The notes: generated by a model from the sequence alone, not told the origin. Positions 27,094-37,100 are shown, numbered from the stretch's first letter. The stretch: 64,000 bases of DNA from Streptomyces sp. RKAG290 (GCF_023701695.1 NZ_JAJOZC010000001.1:7377894-7441893), one strand, 5' to 3'. Program-made: numbers and translations.

Positions 27094-28446
27094 GTGAGCG
27101 GTGGAGAGCGTGGACTTCCCTGGCTGCTGACGGCGGCGGAAACTGCGGCACCCATCGACGCTGTCGACGTGGTCGCGGAGGACCTGCGGCGGCGGTTCGA
27201 GGCGACGGGGGTCTCCTTCCTCATCGTGGACCTGACAGGGAGGGCGGTGGCGCGGCTGTCCACCGCCGGAGCGTTGGAGGGCGGGCGGGAGGCGGAGCGG
27301 ATCCCGATGTTCGGCAGCGTCTACGAGCAGGTGATCCGTACGCAGCGGCTGTATCAGGAGGCGACGGGCCGAGGCCAGCGGGTGATCGTGCCGGTCACCA
27401 ACCGGGGGGATGCCATCGGGCTGCTGGAGCTGCTCCTGCCCGCCGCGCCCGGTGAGGACGTTCTGAAGGCGGTCGGTGAGGCCGCCCATGTTCTGGCGTA
27501 TGTCGTGATCGCCAATGGGCGCTTCACCGATTTCTACACCTGGGGCAAACGCTCCAGGCCGCCCACCCTGGCAGCGGAGATCCAGTACCAGTTGCTGCCC
27601 CCGTCCCTGTCGTGCGAGGCCGCACAGTTCACCTTGTGCGGCAATCTGGAGCCGTCCGAGAACCTGAGTGGTGACACCTTCGACTACACGCTGGACCGGG
27701 ACACCCTGCACGTCTCGGTGACCGACCCGATGGGCCACGACCTCCGCGCCGCTCTGGCCGCCACGGTCCTGGTGGGCGCCCTGCGCGGGGCCCGTCGCGC
27801 GGGAGCGGGCCTGGCCGAGCAGGCGCGCCTCGCCGACGAGGCCCTGGCCGCCCACGGCCACGGTCACGCCACGGGGCAACTGCTGCGCATCGACCTACGC
27901 ACCGGTTGGGCCCGTCTGGTGAACGCGGGTCACCCCTGGCCGCTGCGCGTGCGCGCGGGGGTTGCGGAGGAGATGCCCTTCGAAGTGGACGTGCCCTTCG
28001 GAATCGGGCTGTCCGGTGATGAGCCCTACCCCTACCGCGTTCAGGATGTCGATCTGCGGCCAGGTGACCGTCTGATGATGCTGACGGACGGCATGTTCGA
28101 ACATCTCGGCGCGGAGGTCGATCTGCTCGCCCTGCTGGAGGACACCCGCGACCTGCACCCACGGGAGGCCGTTCTGATACTGACGTCCGCGGTCCGTGAG
28201 TCGGCCGGTGGCCGGCTCGAGGACGACGCCACCGTGATGTGCCTGGACTGGCACGGCCCTCAGGAGACCCAGCGGCATGTCAGCTCCGGAGCGGACGTCC
28301 AGCAGGCCTCCGTAGAACGTCCGAGGCGGACCGCTGGCCGCCTGCACGCATCGGCGAGCGGGGAAGGCGGACGAGCCGATTCCGGTCCTGCCTTGCGAGC
28401 GGCGCGGACTGTCGATCGTCTCAGACGCCGGCTCGCAGCTCCCTGA
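27094..28446 (+). CDS. PP2C-family SpoIIE-type serine phosphatase with GAF-like sensor
   Basis: I chose GTG 27094, which follows GGAAGGGACTGCTGCT; the open frame reaches 27004 without a better site. Of 450 residues, about 20-160 form a GAF-like sensor (VVAEDLRRRFEATGVSFLIV, GQRVIVPVTNRGDAIGLLEL). Residues about 180-390 are a SpoIIE/PP2C phosphatase with the expected metal motifs: SGDTFDY, VTDPMGHDLRAAL, LTDGMFE and EDDATVM. Some positions differ from the usual GGD and DGMGHG, so activity is likely but unproven. The last 60 residues are Arg-rich and low in complexity. Such proteins dephosphorylate anti-sigma antagonists in stress signalling. No partner kinase is adjacent. Confidence 0.8.
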   Translation: MSGGERGLPWLLTAAETAAPIDAVDVVAEDLRRRFEATGVSFLIVDLTGRAVARLSTAGALEGGREAERIPMFGSVYEQVIRTQRLYQEATGRGQRVIVPVTNRGDAIGLLELLLPAAPGEDVLKAVGEAAHVLAYVVIANGRFTDFYTWGKRSRPPTLAAEIQYQLLPPSLSCEAAQFTLCGNLEPSENLSGDTFDYTLDRDTLHVSVTDPMGHDLRAALAATVLVGALRGARRAGAGLAEQARLADEALAAHGHGHATGQLLRIDLRTGWARLVNAGHPWPLRVRAGVAEEMPFEVDVPFGIGLSGDEPYPYRVQDVDLRPGDRLMMLTDGMFEHLGAEVDLLALLEDTRDLHPREAVLILTSAVRESAGGRLEDDATVMCLDWHGPQETQRHVSSGADVQQASVERPRRTAGRLHASASGEGGRADSGPALRAARTVDRLRRRLAAP

Positions 28447-28483
28447 CGCGGGCCCGTGAGTGACCGCGCCCCGGAGTCATCGA

Positions 28484-28890
28484 AGTGGCTTCGACGAGAC
28501 ACCCTCGTGGTGGCCGATCCCGCTGTTCGCCGTAGCCGGACTGGTGGTGGCCCTGAGCATCCGCCACCTGCCGGGGGAGGGGGACACAAGCCGGCCGAGG
28601 GACTGGTGGCCAAGGGAGCGCCGCGGCCGCGGAACTTCCCGGGATCGCACTCGCGGCGGTGGCCTCCCTGGGCGAGGCAGGGAGCCTCGCCGCCGTCAGC
28701 ACGCTGCTCGGCTCCCCCCTGCCCGGAGCGTTCCTCCTGATGCAGGCCGCCGGTATCGGGGGCGCGATGATGGGGATCGTCCTGGTGCCCGGACTGCTCG
28801 CCGCGGGGGTGGCCGCGTTGATTTCACCGGTCTGGGGTCCTGGACAGGTCTGGGACCCATGGCGAATCGTCTGGCCTGCGGTCAGACCTC
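28484..28890 (+). pseudogene. ClC chloride channel remnant
   Basis: Fragments of a ClC channel appear in three frames: DETPSWWPIPLFAVAGLVVA with LSIRHLPG, then GIALAAVASLGEAGSLAAVS and TLLGSPLPGAFLLMQAAGIGG with GIVLVPGLLAAGVAALI, then FTGLGSWTGLGPMANRLACG. The GPE-containing selectivity region is deleted and frames shift at least twice. It is a dead gene beside the GntR regulator. Confidence 0.65.
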
Positions 28891-28913
28891 AGATGCTGCG
28901 GCAGAGTCTGTTC

Positions 28914-29615
28914 TCAGAGCGGGGCGCCCAGGTCCTCGCCGGTCTCACTGAGGTGCGCCGCCATAGCTGCGACGGCCTCCTGCGGATCCCCCGCCGCGAT
29001 GGCGTCCAGGATTCCGCGATGGGCGGTGATGGTCGCCTGCTGGCTGTCGCCGCGACGGGAGCGCCCCTCGTAACTCGCCAGCCGGTGCGCAGCGAGGACG
29101 TCCGAGAGCGACTCCAGCACCAGTTCCAGAATTCCGTTGTCCGCCATCCTGGCGATCTCGTGATGGAACGCGAGGTCGAGCGCCACGAACCGTTCACGGT
29201 CGGCGGTGGCTTGCGCCATGTCGTCCAACAGGGCGGCCGCGGCGTCCGTAGTGGCCTCGCCCATGCTCACCCGCACCGCGGCACGCGAGGCCAATGCCCC
29301 CTCGATCGCACCGCGGGCGTCCAGCACGTCGTCGAAGACCAGCGACTGCTGGCGCAGCCGGAACCCCAGGATCTGGCCGAAGACTCGAGCCGTCGGAACA
29401 TTGACCCGGGCCGGCCGTCCCTGGCTGGAGACCAGGATCTCCCGAGCGGCCAGCGCCCGGATCGCCTCGCGCACCGCAAGCCGGTTGACCCCGAACCGGG
29501 CGGCGAGCTCGCCCTCCGGGGGTACGTCGTCGCCCGGCTTGAGTCCCCTCTCCTCGATCAGGGTGATGATCTCGCTCGCGACCTGATCGAACAGCGTGGT
29601 GCGGCGCACTGCCAC
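28914..29615 (-). CDS. GntR-family (FCD/FadR subfamily) transcriptional regulator
   Basis: GTG 29615 has GAAGGAG nine bases upstream. Of 233 residues, about 1-70 form a winged helix (FDQVASEIITLIEERGLKPG, LAARFGVNRLAVREAIRAL) and about 85-220 an FCD ligand domain (ALDLAFHHEIARMADNGILE and ITAHRGILDAIAAGD, with the metal-binding His residues). FCD regulators such as DgoR, UxuR and LldR sense sugar acids or hydroxy acids. It is the last gene of the leftward dehydratase-aldolase-kinase-aldolase cluster and has its own copy of the 13-bp site upstream (29632-29644), so I infer autoregulation and control of the whole glycan locus. Confidence 0.88.
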   Translation of the reverse strand: MAVRRTTLFDQVASEIITLIEERGLKPGDDVPPEGELAARFGVNRLAVREAIRALAAREILVSSQGRPARVNVPTARVFGQILGFRLRQQSLVFDDVLDARGAIEGALASRAAVRVSMGEATTDAAAALLDDMAQATADRERFVALDLAFHHEIARMADNGILELVLESLSDVLAAHRLASYEGRSRRGDSQQATITAHRGILDAIAAGDPQEAVAAMAAHLSETGEDLGAPL

Positions 29616-29631
29616 GTCGGGACTCCTTCAA

Positions 29632-29644
29632 GGTAACTGCTAGG
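29632..29644. promoter_or_regulatory. 13-bp operator-like site before the GntR gene
   Basis: GGTAACTGCTAGG, a weaker match to the locus consensus CTTARCWGCTARG, starts 17 bases upstream of the regulator's GTG. In position and sequence it suggests autoregulation. Confidence 0.5.
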
Positions 29645-29734
29645 CACTCCAGCCTATCGCCGGGTGCATGGCCCGTTTCGGCTCGGTGTCCTCGCGCGCG
29701 GTCCTGGCTGATGTGAACGTAGGGAGGCGGCCGG

Positions 29735-30364
29735 TCAGCCGACCCTCTCGGACGGCAGGCGCGCATCGGCGACGGATTCCAGCAGGTCGCACACGGTTTC
29801 GGCACCGCCCGAAGCGAGGGCGCCACCCATGCCGACCGCGATCGCTCCGGCCGCGACCCACTCCGGCGCCGAGGCGGCGTCCACACCACCGGTGGGTACG
29901 ATCGGGGCCTGCGGGAGCGCCTGGAGCAGATCGCGCAGCACACCTGGGGTGAACGCACGGGCCGGGAACAGTTTCACCGCGTCCGCCCCCGCCTCGAGGG
30001 CCGTCACGATCTCGGTGGCGCTCGCCACACCGGGAAGGACGGCGAGCCCGTAGCGGTGCCCGCAGGCGAGTACTGCGGGATGCAGCGAGGGGCACACCAG
30101 GAAGCGCGCACCGGCAAGCGCCGCCAGCCGGGCGGACGCCTCGTCCAGTACGGTGCCCGCTCCGATCACCGCATCTGGCCTGGCCGCCACCACCTGGGTG
30201 ATCGCTGTCAGCGCACCGGGAGTGGTGAGTGAGATCTCGACGACATCGAGTCCGTTGTCCACCACCTGCAGTGCGGCCTTCTCCGCCGCCTGGGCGTTGC
30301 TGGCCCGTACGATGCCCATGACACCGCGCCGCGCCAACCGCTCCATCACTTGCCAGCGGTACAT
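29735..30364 (-). CDS. Bifunctional KHG/KDPG (or KDPGal) aldolase
   Basis: The 209-residue class I aldolase cleaves 2-keto-3-deoxy-6-phospho-sugar acids into pyruvate and glyceraldehyde 3-phosphate. Visible motifs are GIVRAS, VEISLTTPGAL (with the catalytic-region Glu), VIGAGTVLDEAS, FLVCPSLHPAV, AVLPGVASATEI, AVKLFPAR (the Schiff-base Lys) and PTGGVDAASAPEWVAAG. ATG 30364 follows AGGAGA. It lies 71 bases after the kinase gene on the same strand, so the pair can phosphorylate and split a ketodeoxy sugar acid. Whether the acid is gluconate- or galactonate-derived cannot be read; galactose from O-glycans would favour the latter. Confidence 0.88.
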   Translation of the reverse strand: MYRWQVMERLARRGVMGIVRASNAQAAEKAALQVVDNGLDVVEISLTTPGALTAITQVVAARPDAVIGAGTVLDEASARLAALAGARFLVCPSLHPAVLACGHRYGLAVLPGVASATEIVTALEAGADAVKLFPARAFTPGVLRDLLQALPQAPIVPTGGVDAASAPEWVAAGAIAVGMGGALASGGAETVCDLLESVADARLPSERVG

Positions 30365-30435
30365 GTCCGCATCTCCTGTCGTTCCTTGGTGCCGTGACAC
30401 CGGTGCCCCTGGTGATCGGCGCTCACGCGTCGCGC

Positions 30436-31367
30436 TCAACGGTCCGCATCGCCGAGCCCTGAGAGCTCGGCAAGGCGTGGCAGGCCCGGCAGGTCGCCGG
30501 GCGAGGCCACCACCATGGCGGCCACCCGGGCCGCCAGGCCCAGCGATTGCGGGACATCCAGCCCGCGCAGTCGGCCGGACAGGAACCCGGCGTCGAAGGC
30601 GTCCCCTGCGCCGACCGGGTCCACCGCGGTCACGGGCCACACGGGGATCTCCCAGTGCGATGTGCCGTCGGTGGCCGTCGCACCGAGGGCCCCGCGCTTG
30701 ACCACGACCAGTTCCGCCCCTGCTCCAGGAACCAGTCGACCGCTGCCTCTTTGGTGCGCCCGCTGACGAGTTCGGCCTCGTCCTCACCGGTCAGCACCAG
30801 GTCGGCGGAGCCGGCCAAGGGCCGCAGCAGTTCGCACCAGCGCTCCGGACCGGCCAGCTTGAGCCGGATGTTGGGGTCGAAACTGACGGTCACTCCGGCA
30901 GCACGGGCGGCGTCCACCGCCCGGTGGGTTGCTTCGCGGGCCGAGTCGGACAGCGCGGGGGTGATGCCGGTGATGTGCAACAGCCGGGCGCCGGCCAGCC
31001 ACGGGGTGTCCACGTCCGTGGGGTCCAGCCCGCTGCCGGCCGAGCCGGCCCGGTAGTACGCCACCGAGATGCGCCGGCTGCTGAGGCAGTCGCGTACGAG
31101 AAGTCCCGTCGGGGCCTTCGGATCCAGGGTGGCGCGTGAGACGTCCACGCCCTCGCCGCGCAGCGTGCGCAGAACGACATCGCCGAAGGCGTCGTCGCCG
31201 GTCCGGCCGAACCAGGCGGCCTCGTGGCCCAGTCGCGCGAGCCCCACCGCTACGTTGGCCTCCGCGCCCGCCACGCTCCGGGTGAACCCGGTCGCCTCGG
31301 CCAACGGCACGCCGGGGGGACCGTGGAGGACAACCATCGCTTCGCCGAAGGTGATTACTTCGGGCAC
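30436..31367 (-). pseudogene. PfkB-family 2-keto-3-deoxy sugar-acid kinase (single frameshift)
   Basis: The gene starts at ATG 31367, overlapping the end of the upstream aldolase by 13 bases. The first frame holds the substrate half (VITFGEAMVVLHGPPGVPLA, SVAGAEANVAVGLARLG, WFGRTGDDAFGD, VSFDPNIRLKLAGPE, LVLTGEDEAELVSGR). The second frame holds the ATP and base half (VVKRGALGATA, AVDPVGAGDAFDAGFLSGR with the catalytic Asp). They are joined at the four-C run 30717-30720; one more base gives LEQGAELVVVKRGALG and about 310 residues, the family norm. I expect the protein is intact in the organism. It would phosphorylate KDG or KDGal for the neighbouring aldolase. Confidence 0.82.
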
Positions 31368-32248
31368 GGCAGGTGCTCCTCGAACTCGGTCATGAAACGG
31401 TCCACCATGGCGCGCTCCTCGGCATCCAGCGTCCAGCCCGGTGCCCGGCAGTAGTCGGAGGCGAACCAGCCCCTGCGTACCGAGATCGCCTTCTCGGCGG
31501 CAATGATCAGCTCGACGTGCTGCATCCAGTACGAGAGGTAGGGGAGCAGCACCCCGTGCAGGGCGAGCGCGGACGGCTGGTCACCGGACGTCCATCGGCG
31601 CCAGACCTCCTGGTAGATCTCGGTGAACGAGCAACCGGGCTGTACACCGACCGCTCCGCGGCGTAGTGCGTCGGGCAGTTGGAGACCCGCGTAGCCGACC
31701 AGGGATGGGAGCTTCAGGGCGCTGATCAGCCGACCCGGCGGGGCGGACTCCACCTTGACGTGGCCGAGATTGGGATGTGCGGCGGCGAGCGTGTCGATCG
31801 CGGCGGCGTCCAGGCTGGTGCCGGTCTGGGCGGGGGCGTATTGCAGGACGACCGGGAGCGGCGCGACGGCGTCCAGGACGGCGGCCAGGTGTGCGAGAAC
31901 GGCGTCCCGGGACGGGCCGAGCAGATAGGGCGGCAGCAGGTTGATCGCGCCCGCACCGCGTTCGGCCGCGCGACGTGCGGCCGCGACGGCGACGAGAGTG
32001 GCGTGGTCCGCTACCGAGACGATCGTGGTGAAGCCGGGCACACCGATGGTCGCGCCGAGTAGCCGGTCGGTGAGCTGATCTCGTTCGGCGGTGGTGAGTT
32101 TGTGGAACTCAGATGCGTACCCGGGGAACATCACCGAGGTGACACCGGTGCCGAGCACCGCGTCCACCACCCGGTCGAAGCCGGGCAGATCGAGCGATCC
32201 GTCGTCGTGGTAGGGGACTTCCAGGACCGGGATGACTCCGCTGATCAT
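31355..32248 (-). CDS. DHDPS/N-acetylneuraminate lyase-family aldolase
   Basis: A 297-residue TIM-barrel class I aldolase or dehydratase starting at ATG 32248, just past the stop of the dehydratase gene (TGA-C-ATG), so translation is coupled. The fold is shown by GVIPVLEVPYHDDGSLDLPG, GVTSVMFPGYASEFHKLT and TTIVSVADHATLVAVAAARR. The Tyr in VVLQYAPAQTG and the Schiff-base Lys in LGHVKVESAPPG are present. Related enzymes split 2-keto-3-deoxy-L-fuconate, -galactonate or -arabonate, or act on sialic acid. Next to a sugar-acid dehydratase the likely role is to cleave its ketodeoxy product into pyruvate and an aldehyde without phosphorylation. The exact substrate is open. Confidence 0.85.
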   Translation of the reverse strand: MISGVIPVLEVPYHDDGSLDLPGFDRVVDAVLGTGVTSVMFPGYASEFHKLTTAERDQLTDRLLGATIGVPGFTTIVSVADHATLVAVAAARRAAERGAGAINLLPPYLLGPSRDAVLAHLAAVLDAVAPLPVVLQYAPAQTGTSLDAAAIDTLAAAHPNLGHVKVESAPPGRLISALKLPSLVGYAGLQLPDALRRGAVGVQPGCSFTEIYQEVWRRWTSGDQPSALALHGVLLPYLSYWMQHVELIIAAEKAISVRRGWFASDYCRAPGWTLDAEERAMVDRFMTEFEEHLPCPK

Positions 32249-32249
32249 G

Positions 32250-33974
32250 TCAGAACGCCTTCCTGGGCACGGCGTCACCGCTGGAACCGGTCAGGAAGTC
32301 CAGGTCCACGCCCTGGTCCGCCTGGAGGACATGGTCGATGTGCAGTTTGGTCCAGCCACGTTCGGCGGCGGGTGCCGGGTGGGTCCAGGCAGCCCGTCGA
32401 GCCTCCAGTTCCTGCGGATCGACCAGCAGGTCGAGACGGCGCGCGGGTACGTCGAAGAGGATCCGGTCGCCGGTGCGTACCAGCGCGAGCGGGCCTCCGA
32501 CGGCGGCCTCGGGGGCCACGTGCAGCACGCAGGCACCGTAAGCGGTGCCGCTCATCCGGGCGTCGCTGATCCGAACGAGGTCGGAGACACCGGCTTCGAG
32601 GAGCTTGCGGGGGAGCGGCAGGTTGCCCGACTCCGGCATCCCGGGATAACCGCGCGGCCCCATGCCACGGACCACCAGCACGGTGTCGGCGGTGACGTCG
32701 AGTTCGGGGTCGTCGATGACGGCCGTGTACTCCTCCAGGGAGTCGAATACCAACGCGGGGCCTTCGTGGACCAGCAGGTTGGGCGAGGCCGCGGACTGCT
32801 TCACCACCGCTCCGCCGGGAGCCAGGGTGCCGCGCAGTACCGCGATGCCGCTGCCGGCCTTCTGCACGGGGTCGGTGAGCGGACGGATGACCGCGTCGTC
32901 GTGCACCTCGGCGCCGGCGCATTCCTCGACAAGAGGCTTGCCGGAGACGGTGATCGGGGACGAGTGCAGCATTCCGGTGATACGGGTGACGAGGGCGGGT
33001 ACACCGCCCGCGTAGGCGAACTCCTCCATCAGGAATCGTCCGCTGGGCATCAGGTCGACCAGGAGTGGCACATCCCGGGCCAGCAGGTCGAATTCGTCGA
33101 GGCCGAGCGGAACGCCGACCCGGCCCGCGATCGCGAGCAGGTGCAGCACGGCGTTGGTGGAGCCGCCGATCGCGGCGTTGACCACGACGGCGTTCTCGAA
33201 GGCCTCGCGGGTCATGATCTGCGAAGGGCGCAGCCCTGCCCGGGCCATCTCGACGGCGCGTGCCCCGGTCTCCTCGGCTAGCACGGTGCGACGTGCGTCG
33301 ACGGCCGGCAGCGCGGCGCCGCCGGGCAGCATCATGCCGAGCGCTTCCGCGAGGCAGGCCATGGTGGAGGCGGTGCCCATGGTCATGCAGTGCCCGGCCG
33401 AGCGGTTCAGGCAGGACTCGAACTCGGTGAACTCCTCCTCCTCGATGCGTCCGGCCCGCAGTTCCTCGGTCATCCGCCAGATGTCGGTGCCCGAGCCGAC
33501 GGCCTTGCCGCGGAAACGTCCGTTGAGCATGGGACCGCCGGTCAGAACGATCGACGGCAAGTCGGCGCTGGCAGCGCCCATCAGGGCCGCCGGCGTGGTC
33601 TTGTCGCAACCGGTCAGCAGGACGCAGGCGTCGAGCGGGTTGGCCCGCAACGCCTCCTCGACGTCGATGGCCATCAGATTGCGGTACATCATCGAGGACG
33701 GCCGCAAGAAGGGCTCTCCCGGGGAGAACACGGGAAATTCCAGCGGTACGCCACCCGCCCGGAGGATGCCTCGCCGGACCGCGTCAGCCACCCCGGTCAA
33801 ATGCCGGTTGCACGGTGTGAGATCGGAGGCGGACTGGCAGATGCCGACGACGGGGCGTCCGTCGAAGGCCCACGAGCCGAGTCCGGTGGCTCGCAGGTGG
33901 TGTCGGGCGATGAAGCCGTTCTTGATGTCGCCGCCGAACCACTCACGGCTGCGCAGGTTCTCTTCGGTGTCCAC
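32250..33974 (-). CDS. IlvD/Edd-family sugar-acid dehydratase
   Basis: About 574 residues. It carries the iron-sulfur Cys in LLTGCDKTTPAALMGAA and the motifs VGICQSASDLTPCNRHL, LTGGPMLNGRF, SCLNRSAGHCMTMGTAST, VVNAAIGGSTNAVLHLLAIA, RGMGPRGYPGMPE and VRISDARMSGTAYGACVLHV. This is the branch that contains L-arabinonate, D-xylonate and D-galactonate-type dehydratases rather than branched-chain IlvD. The reaction removes water from an aldonate to give a 2-keto-3-deoxy acid. I give GTG 33974 as start; a TTG at 33983 is also possible. Neither has a ribosome site, and the operator-like site 33984-33996 abuts the start, so the mRNA may be leaderless. It leads the catabolic operon. Confidence 0.85.
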   Translation of the reverse strand: MDTEENLRSREWFGGDIKNGFIARHHLRATGLGSWAFDGRPVVGICQSASDLTPCNRHLTGVADAVRRGILRAGGVPLEFPVFSPGEPFLRPSSMMYRNLMAIDVEEALRANPLDACVLLTGCDKTTPAALMGAASADLPSIVLTGGPMLNGRFRGKAVGSGTDIWRMTEELRAGRIEEEEFTEFESCLNRSAGHCMTMGTASTMACLAEALGMMLPGGAALPAVDARRTVLAEETGARAVEMARAGLRPSQIMTREAFENAVVVNAAIGGSTNAVLHLLAIAGRVGVPLGLDEFDLLARDVPLLVDLMPSGRFLMEEFAYAGGVPALVTRITGMLHSSPITVSGKPLVEECAGAEVHDDAVIRPLTDPVQKAGSGIAVLRGTLAPGGAVVKQSAASPNLLVHEGPALVFDSLEEYTAVIDDPELDVTADTVLVVRGMGPRGYPGMPESGNLPLPRKLLEAGVSDLVRISDARMSGTAYGACVLHVAPEAAVGGPLALVRTGDRILFDVPARRLDLLVDPQELEARRAAWTHPAPAAERGWTKLHIDHVLQADQGVDLDFLTGSSGDAVPRKAF

Positions 33975-33983
33975 GATCAGCAA

Positions 33984-33996
33984 CTTAGCAGCTAGG
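33984..33996. promoter_or_regulatory. 13-bp operator-like site at the dehydratase start
   Basis: CTTAGCAGCTAGG, close to the palindromic consensus CTTARCWGCTARG. It touches the start of the leftward dehydratase gene, where a bound repressor would block initiation. Confidence 0.62.
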
Positions 33997-34101
33997 CAGA
34001 TAGCTGACCAGCGCCTACGGTGCGTCCAGGTCGTTGCTGTGGACGTTGGCAGTCGGGCGGGCGGAGAAATCCATACGGTCGGACCGCTGGCAACATAACT
34101 G

Positions 34102-34114
34102 CTTAACTGCTAAG
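34102..34114. promoter_or_regulatory. 13-bp operator-like site before the GH101 gene
   Basis: CTTAACTGCTAAG ends two bases before GTG 34117. TAACTGCT occurs twice in tandem (34096-34111), so two half sites or two overlapping sites exist. About 105 bases separate it from the site serving the divergent dehydratase. Confidence 0.62.
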
Positions 34115-34116
34115 TA

Positions 34117-37100
34117 GTGTCCATGCAAAGATTCTCACGAGCGGGTCTCTTCCTGGCGGCCGTGTTGACGGTGTCGCCTGCCGTCGCCACGCAGGCCACT
34201 GCAGCCACCGACTCCGCGAGCACGACGAACGCGACCGGAGCCTCACCCGTCATCGAGTCCAGCAGCCTGCGGGTGCGGACCGGTGCCCAATTCCCTTACA
34301 TCGTCGACTACACGGACCGGGCCACCGGCGCCGTCCTCGACGGTCGTGCCGAGGCAATGGACTCGGTGGTTCTCAACGGAACGTCCTACCGGGCCGAAGG
34401 CGTGGCGACGGTCGACGGCTCGACCGTCCGCTATCGGCTCACGTTCCCCGGCCTGGACGGCCTGCGCATCGACGCGCACATCGCGGTGGACGGTTCCCAG
34501 GTCACCTTCCGGATCGACAAGATCACCGACACCGAGGCGTTCCGGGTCTCGACGATCAGCATTCCCGGCCACAATCTCCTGTCCGTACGCGGAGACCAGC
34601 CCGGCGCGCATGTCACGGCGGCCCGCGTCGATCCCGACAAGAACGGCAAGGGCGACACCTTCACCCGTGTCACGGGCGACACCCCCGCCGACGTGACGCC
34701 ACAAGGGTCGGCGTACGCGATCGTCAACACGGACCGGCTGGCCGCCGCGATCGAGACCAACTCCGTGCAGGACGAGGCCTCCAGCGAGAACACCCGGGTG
34801 CAGCGTCAGGCTGTCAAGACTGCCGGAACCAGCGAGGTCGGCGTCTCCAGCGGCCAGTGGACCTACCGGGCCAAGGGGTCACCCTTCACCGAGGAGCTGC
34901 CTTGGGCGAAGATCGTCGTGACCGGCGACCGCAACACCGATGACAAGGTCGACTGGCAGGACGGCGCCATCGCCTTCCGCTCGATCGAAGTCAAGGCCAA
35001 GGGCTCCGACGAGACTCCGGACCGGGTCGTCACGCACATCCCGTTCAACTTCGCCAGCTACGCGAGCAACCCCTTCCTGAAGACCCTCGACAACGTCAAG
35101 CGGATCTCGCTCGCCACGGACGGCCTGGGTCAGCTCGCCATCCTCAAGGGATACGCGCAGGAGGGACACGACTCCGCCCACCCCGACTACGGCGGCAACT
35201 ACAACACTCGCGCAGGCGGTCTCGCCGACCTCAACGTCCTGGCGAAGGAGGGCAAGAAGTGGGGGGCGTCCTTCGGCGTCCACGTCAACTCCACCGAGGC
35301 GTACCCGGAGGCCAAGGCCTTCAGCGACAAGCTGGTCGACCCGAAAGCCGAGGGCTGGGACTGGCTCGGTCAGTCCTACTACATAGACCAACGACGCGAC
35401 CTCACCAGTGGTGACATCGCCAAGCGCTTTCAGCAACTGCGCGACGAGACCGACCCCAACCTCAAGTTCCTTTATATGGACGTCTATTACAGCCACGGCT
35501 GGAAGTCGGACCGACTTCAGACCGAGCTGCGCAAGCAGGGCTGGCAGCTCGGCACCGAGTGGGGCGACAAGATGGAGCGCTCCTCCCTCTGGTCGCACTG
35601 GGCGAATGAGCCGAGCTACGGCGGCGATGCCAACCGCGGCATCAACTCCAAGGTCATCCGCTTCATCCGCAACGGCGAGAAGGACGTCTGGATCGACAAC
35701 CCGCTGCTCGGCTCCGCGAACATCAAGGAGTGGGAGGGCTGGGGCAACCAGAACGACTGGACGGCGTTCTACGCCAACATCTGGAACCGCAATCTCCCCG
35801 CCAAGTTCCTTCAGAAGCAGCAGATCACCGAGTGGACCGACCATGAGGTGAAGCTCACCGGAGGTGTTCGCGTCACCGACGCCTCCGGCACCCGCCAGGT
35901 CTTCGTCGGCAGCGACAAGGTGCAGGACGGCAGTGCGTATCTGCTCCCCTGGACCGGCAGCAAGGCCTACCACTGGAACCCGGCCGGCGGCACCAGCACC
36001 TGGCCGGTGCCCAAGCAGTGGAAGAACGAGGACTCGGTCACCCTGTACAAGCTGACCGACCAGGGCCGGGTCAAGGTTGGTGCGCTCCCCGTCCAGGACG
36101 GCAAGGTCACCATCGAGGCGGAGAAGGGGCAGCCCTACGTCCTCTACCGCAACGACACCAAGAAGCCCCAGCAGGCTGCCTTCGGCCAGGGCTCCCATGT
36201 CACCGACCCCGGCTTCAACTCCGGTACGCTCAAGGGCTGGCAGACTGACGGCCCCGCCTCCGTCAAGCGCAATGCGCTCGGCCAGTACGAGGCGGTCGTC
36301 CCTGGCTCCGGTACGGGGACCGGCCTGACCACGACGCTGCGCGACCTGACCCGGGGCAAGCGCTACGCCGCCTCGGTCTGGGCCCAGGTCCAGCCCGGCA
36401 GGACCCGCAAGGTCACGCTCGCCGCGGGCGGTGCCGAGAACTGGATCGACCGCTCCACGGCCAAGGACGCCGTCGGCATCGACGAGAAGGGCGGCACCTA
36501 CTTCCAGCGGATCACCGTTCGCTTCACCGCCAAGGCTGAGACGGCGCAGCTGAAGGTTGCGGCTGACGCGGGTGACGCGGAGGTCAAGCTCGATGACGTG
36601 CGTGTCGTGGAGACCACCAAGTCCGAGAAGGCCGGCACCGTCGCGCACTGGGACTTCGAGGACAACGAACAGGGCTGGGGCCCGTTCGTGCAGACCGAGC
36701 CCGGGAACATCCGTACCGTGCGCTCCGAGAAGCACGCCCCGTACACCAATGCCGGCTGGAACGGCCAGCTCACCGACCAGACCATCGACGGCGACCACTC
36801 GCTGAAATCCCACGAGGAGGGCGCACAGCTCGTCTACCGGACGATCCCGCAGACCGTACGGTTCGAGCCGGGGCACCGCTACAAGGTCTCCTTCGACTAC
36901 CAGAACGCGTTCGCGGGCCAGTACGCCCTGTCCACGGGCTACGACCAGCTAAACGCGACCGGTGCCAAGACCACGGAGACGGAACAGATCCTCTTCGGTC
37001 AGCAGCGCACCACCGCACGCTACGACCACGAGTTCACCGCCGGCGACTGCGGTGACTACTACGTCGGCATCCGCAAGGTCGGCTCGGCCCTCGACCAGTC

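Noticed and set aside
29735..30364. KDPG aldolase as part of a standard glucose Entner-Doudoroff pathway
   Set aside because: No glucose-6-phosphate dehydrogenase or phosphogluconate dehydratase is present; the dehydratase is of the non-phosphorylated sugar-acid group and the regulator is FCD-type.
34879..36876. Long minus-strand open frame opposite GH101
   Set aside because: Antisense shadow; the plus strand has GH101 catalytic motifs in the same interval.
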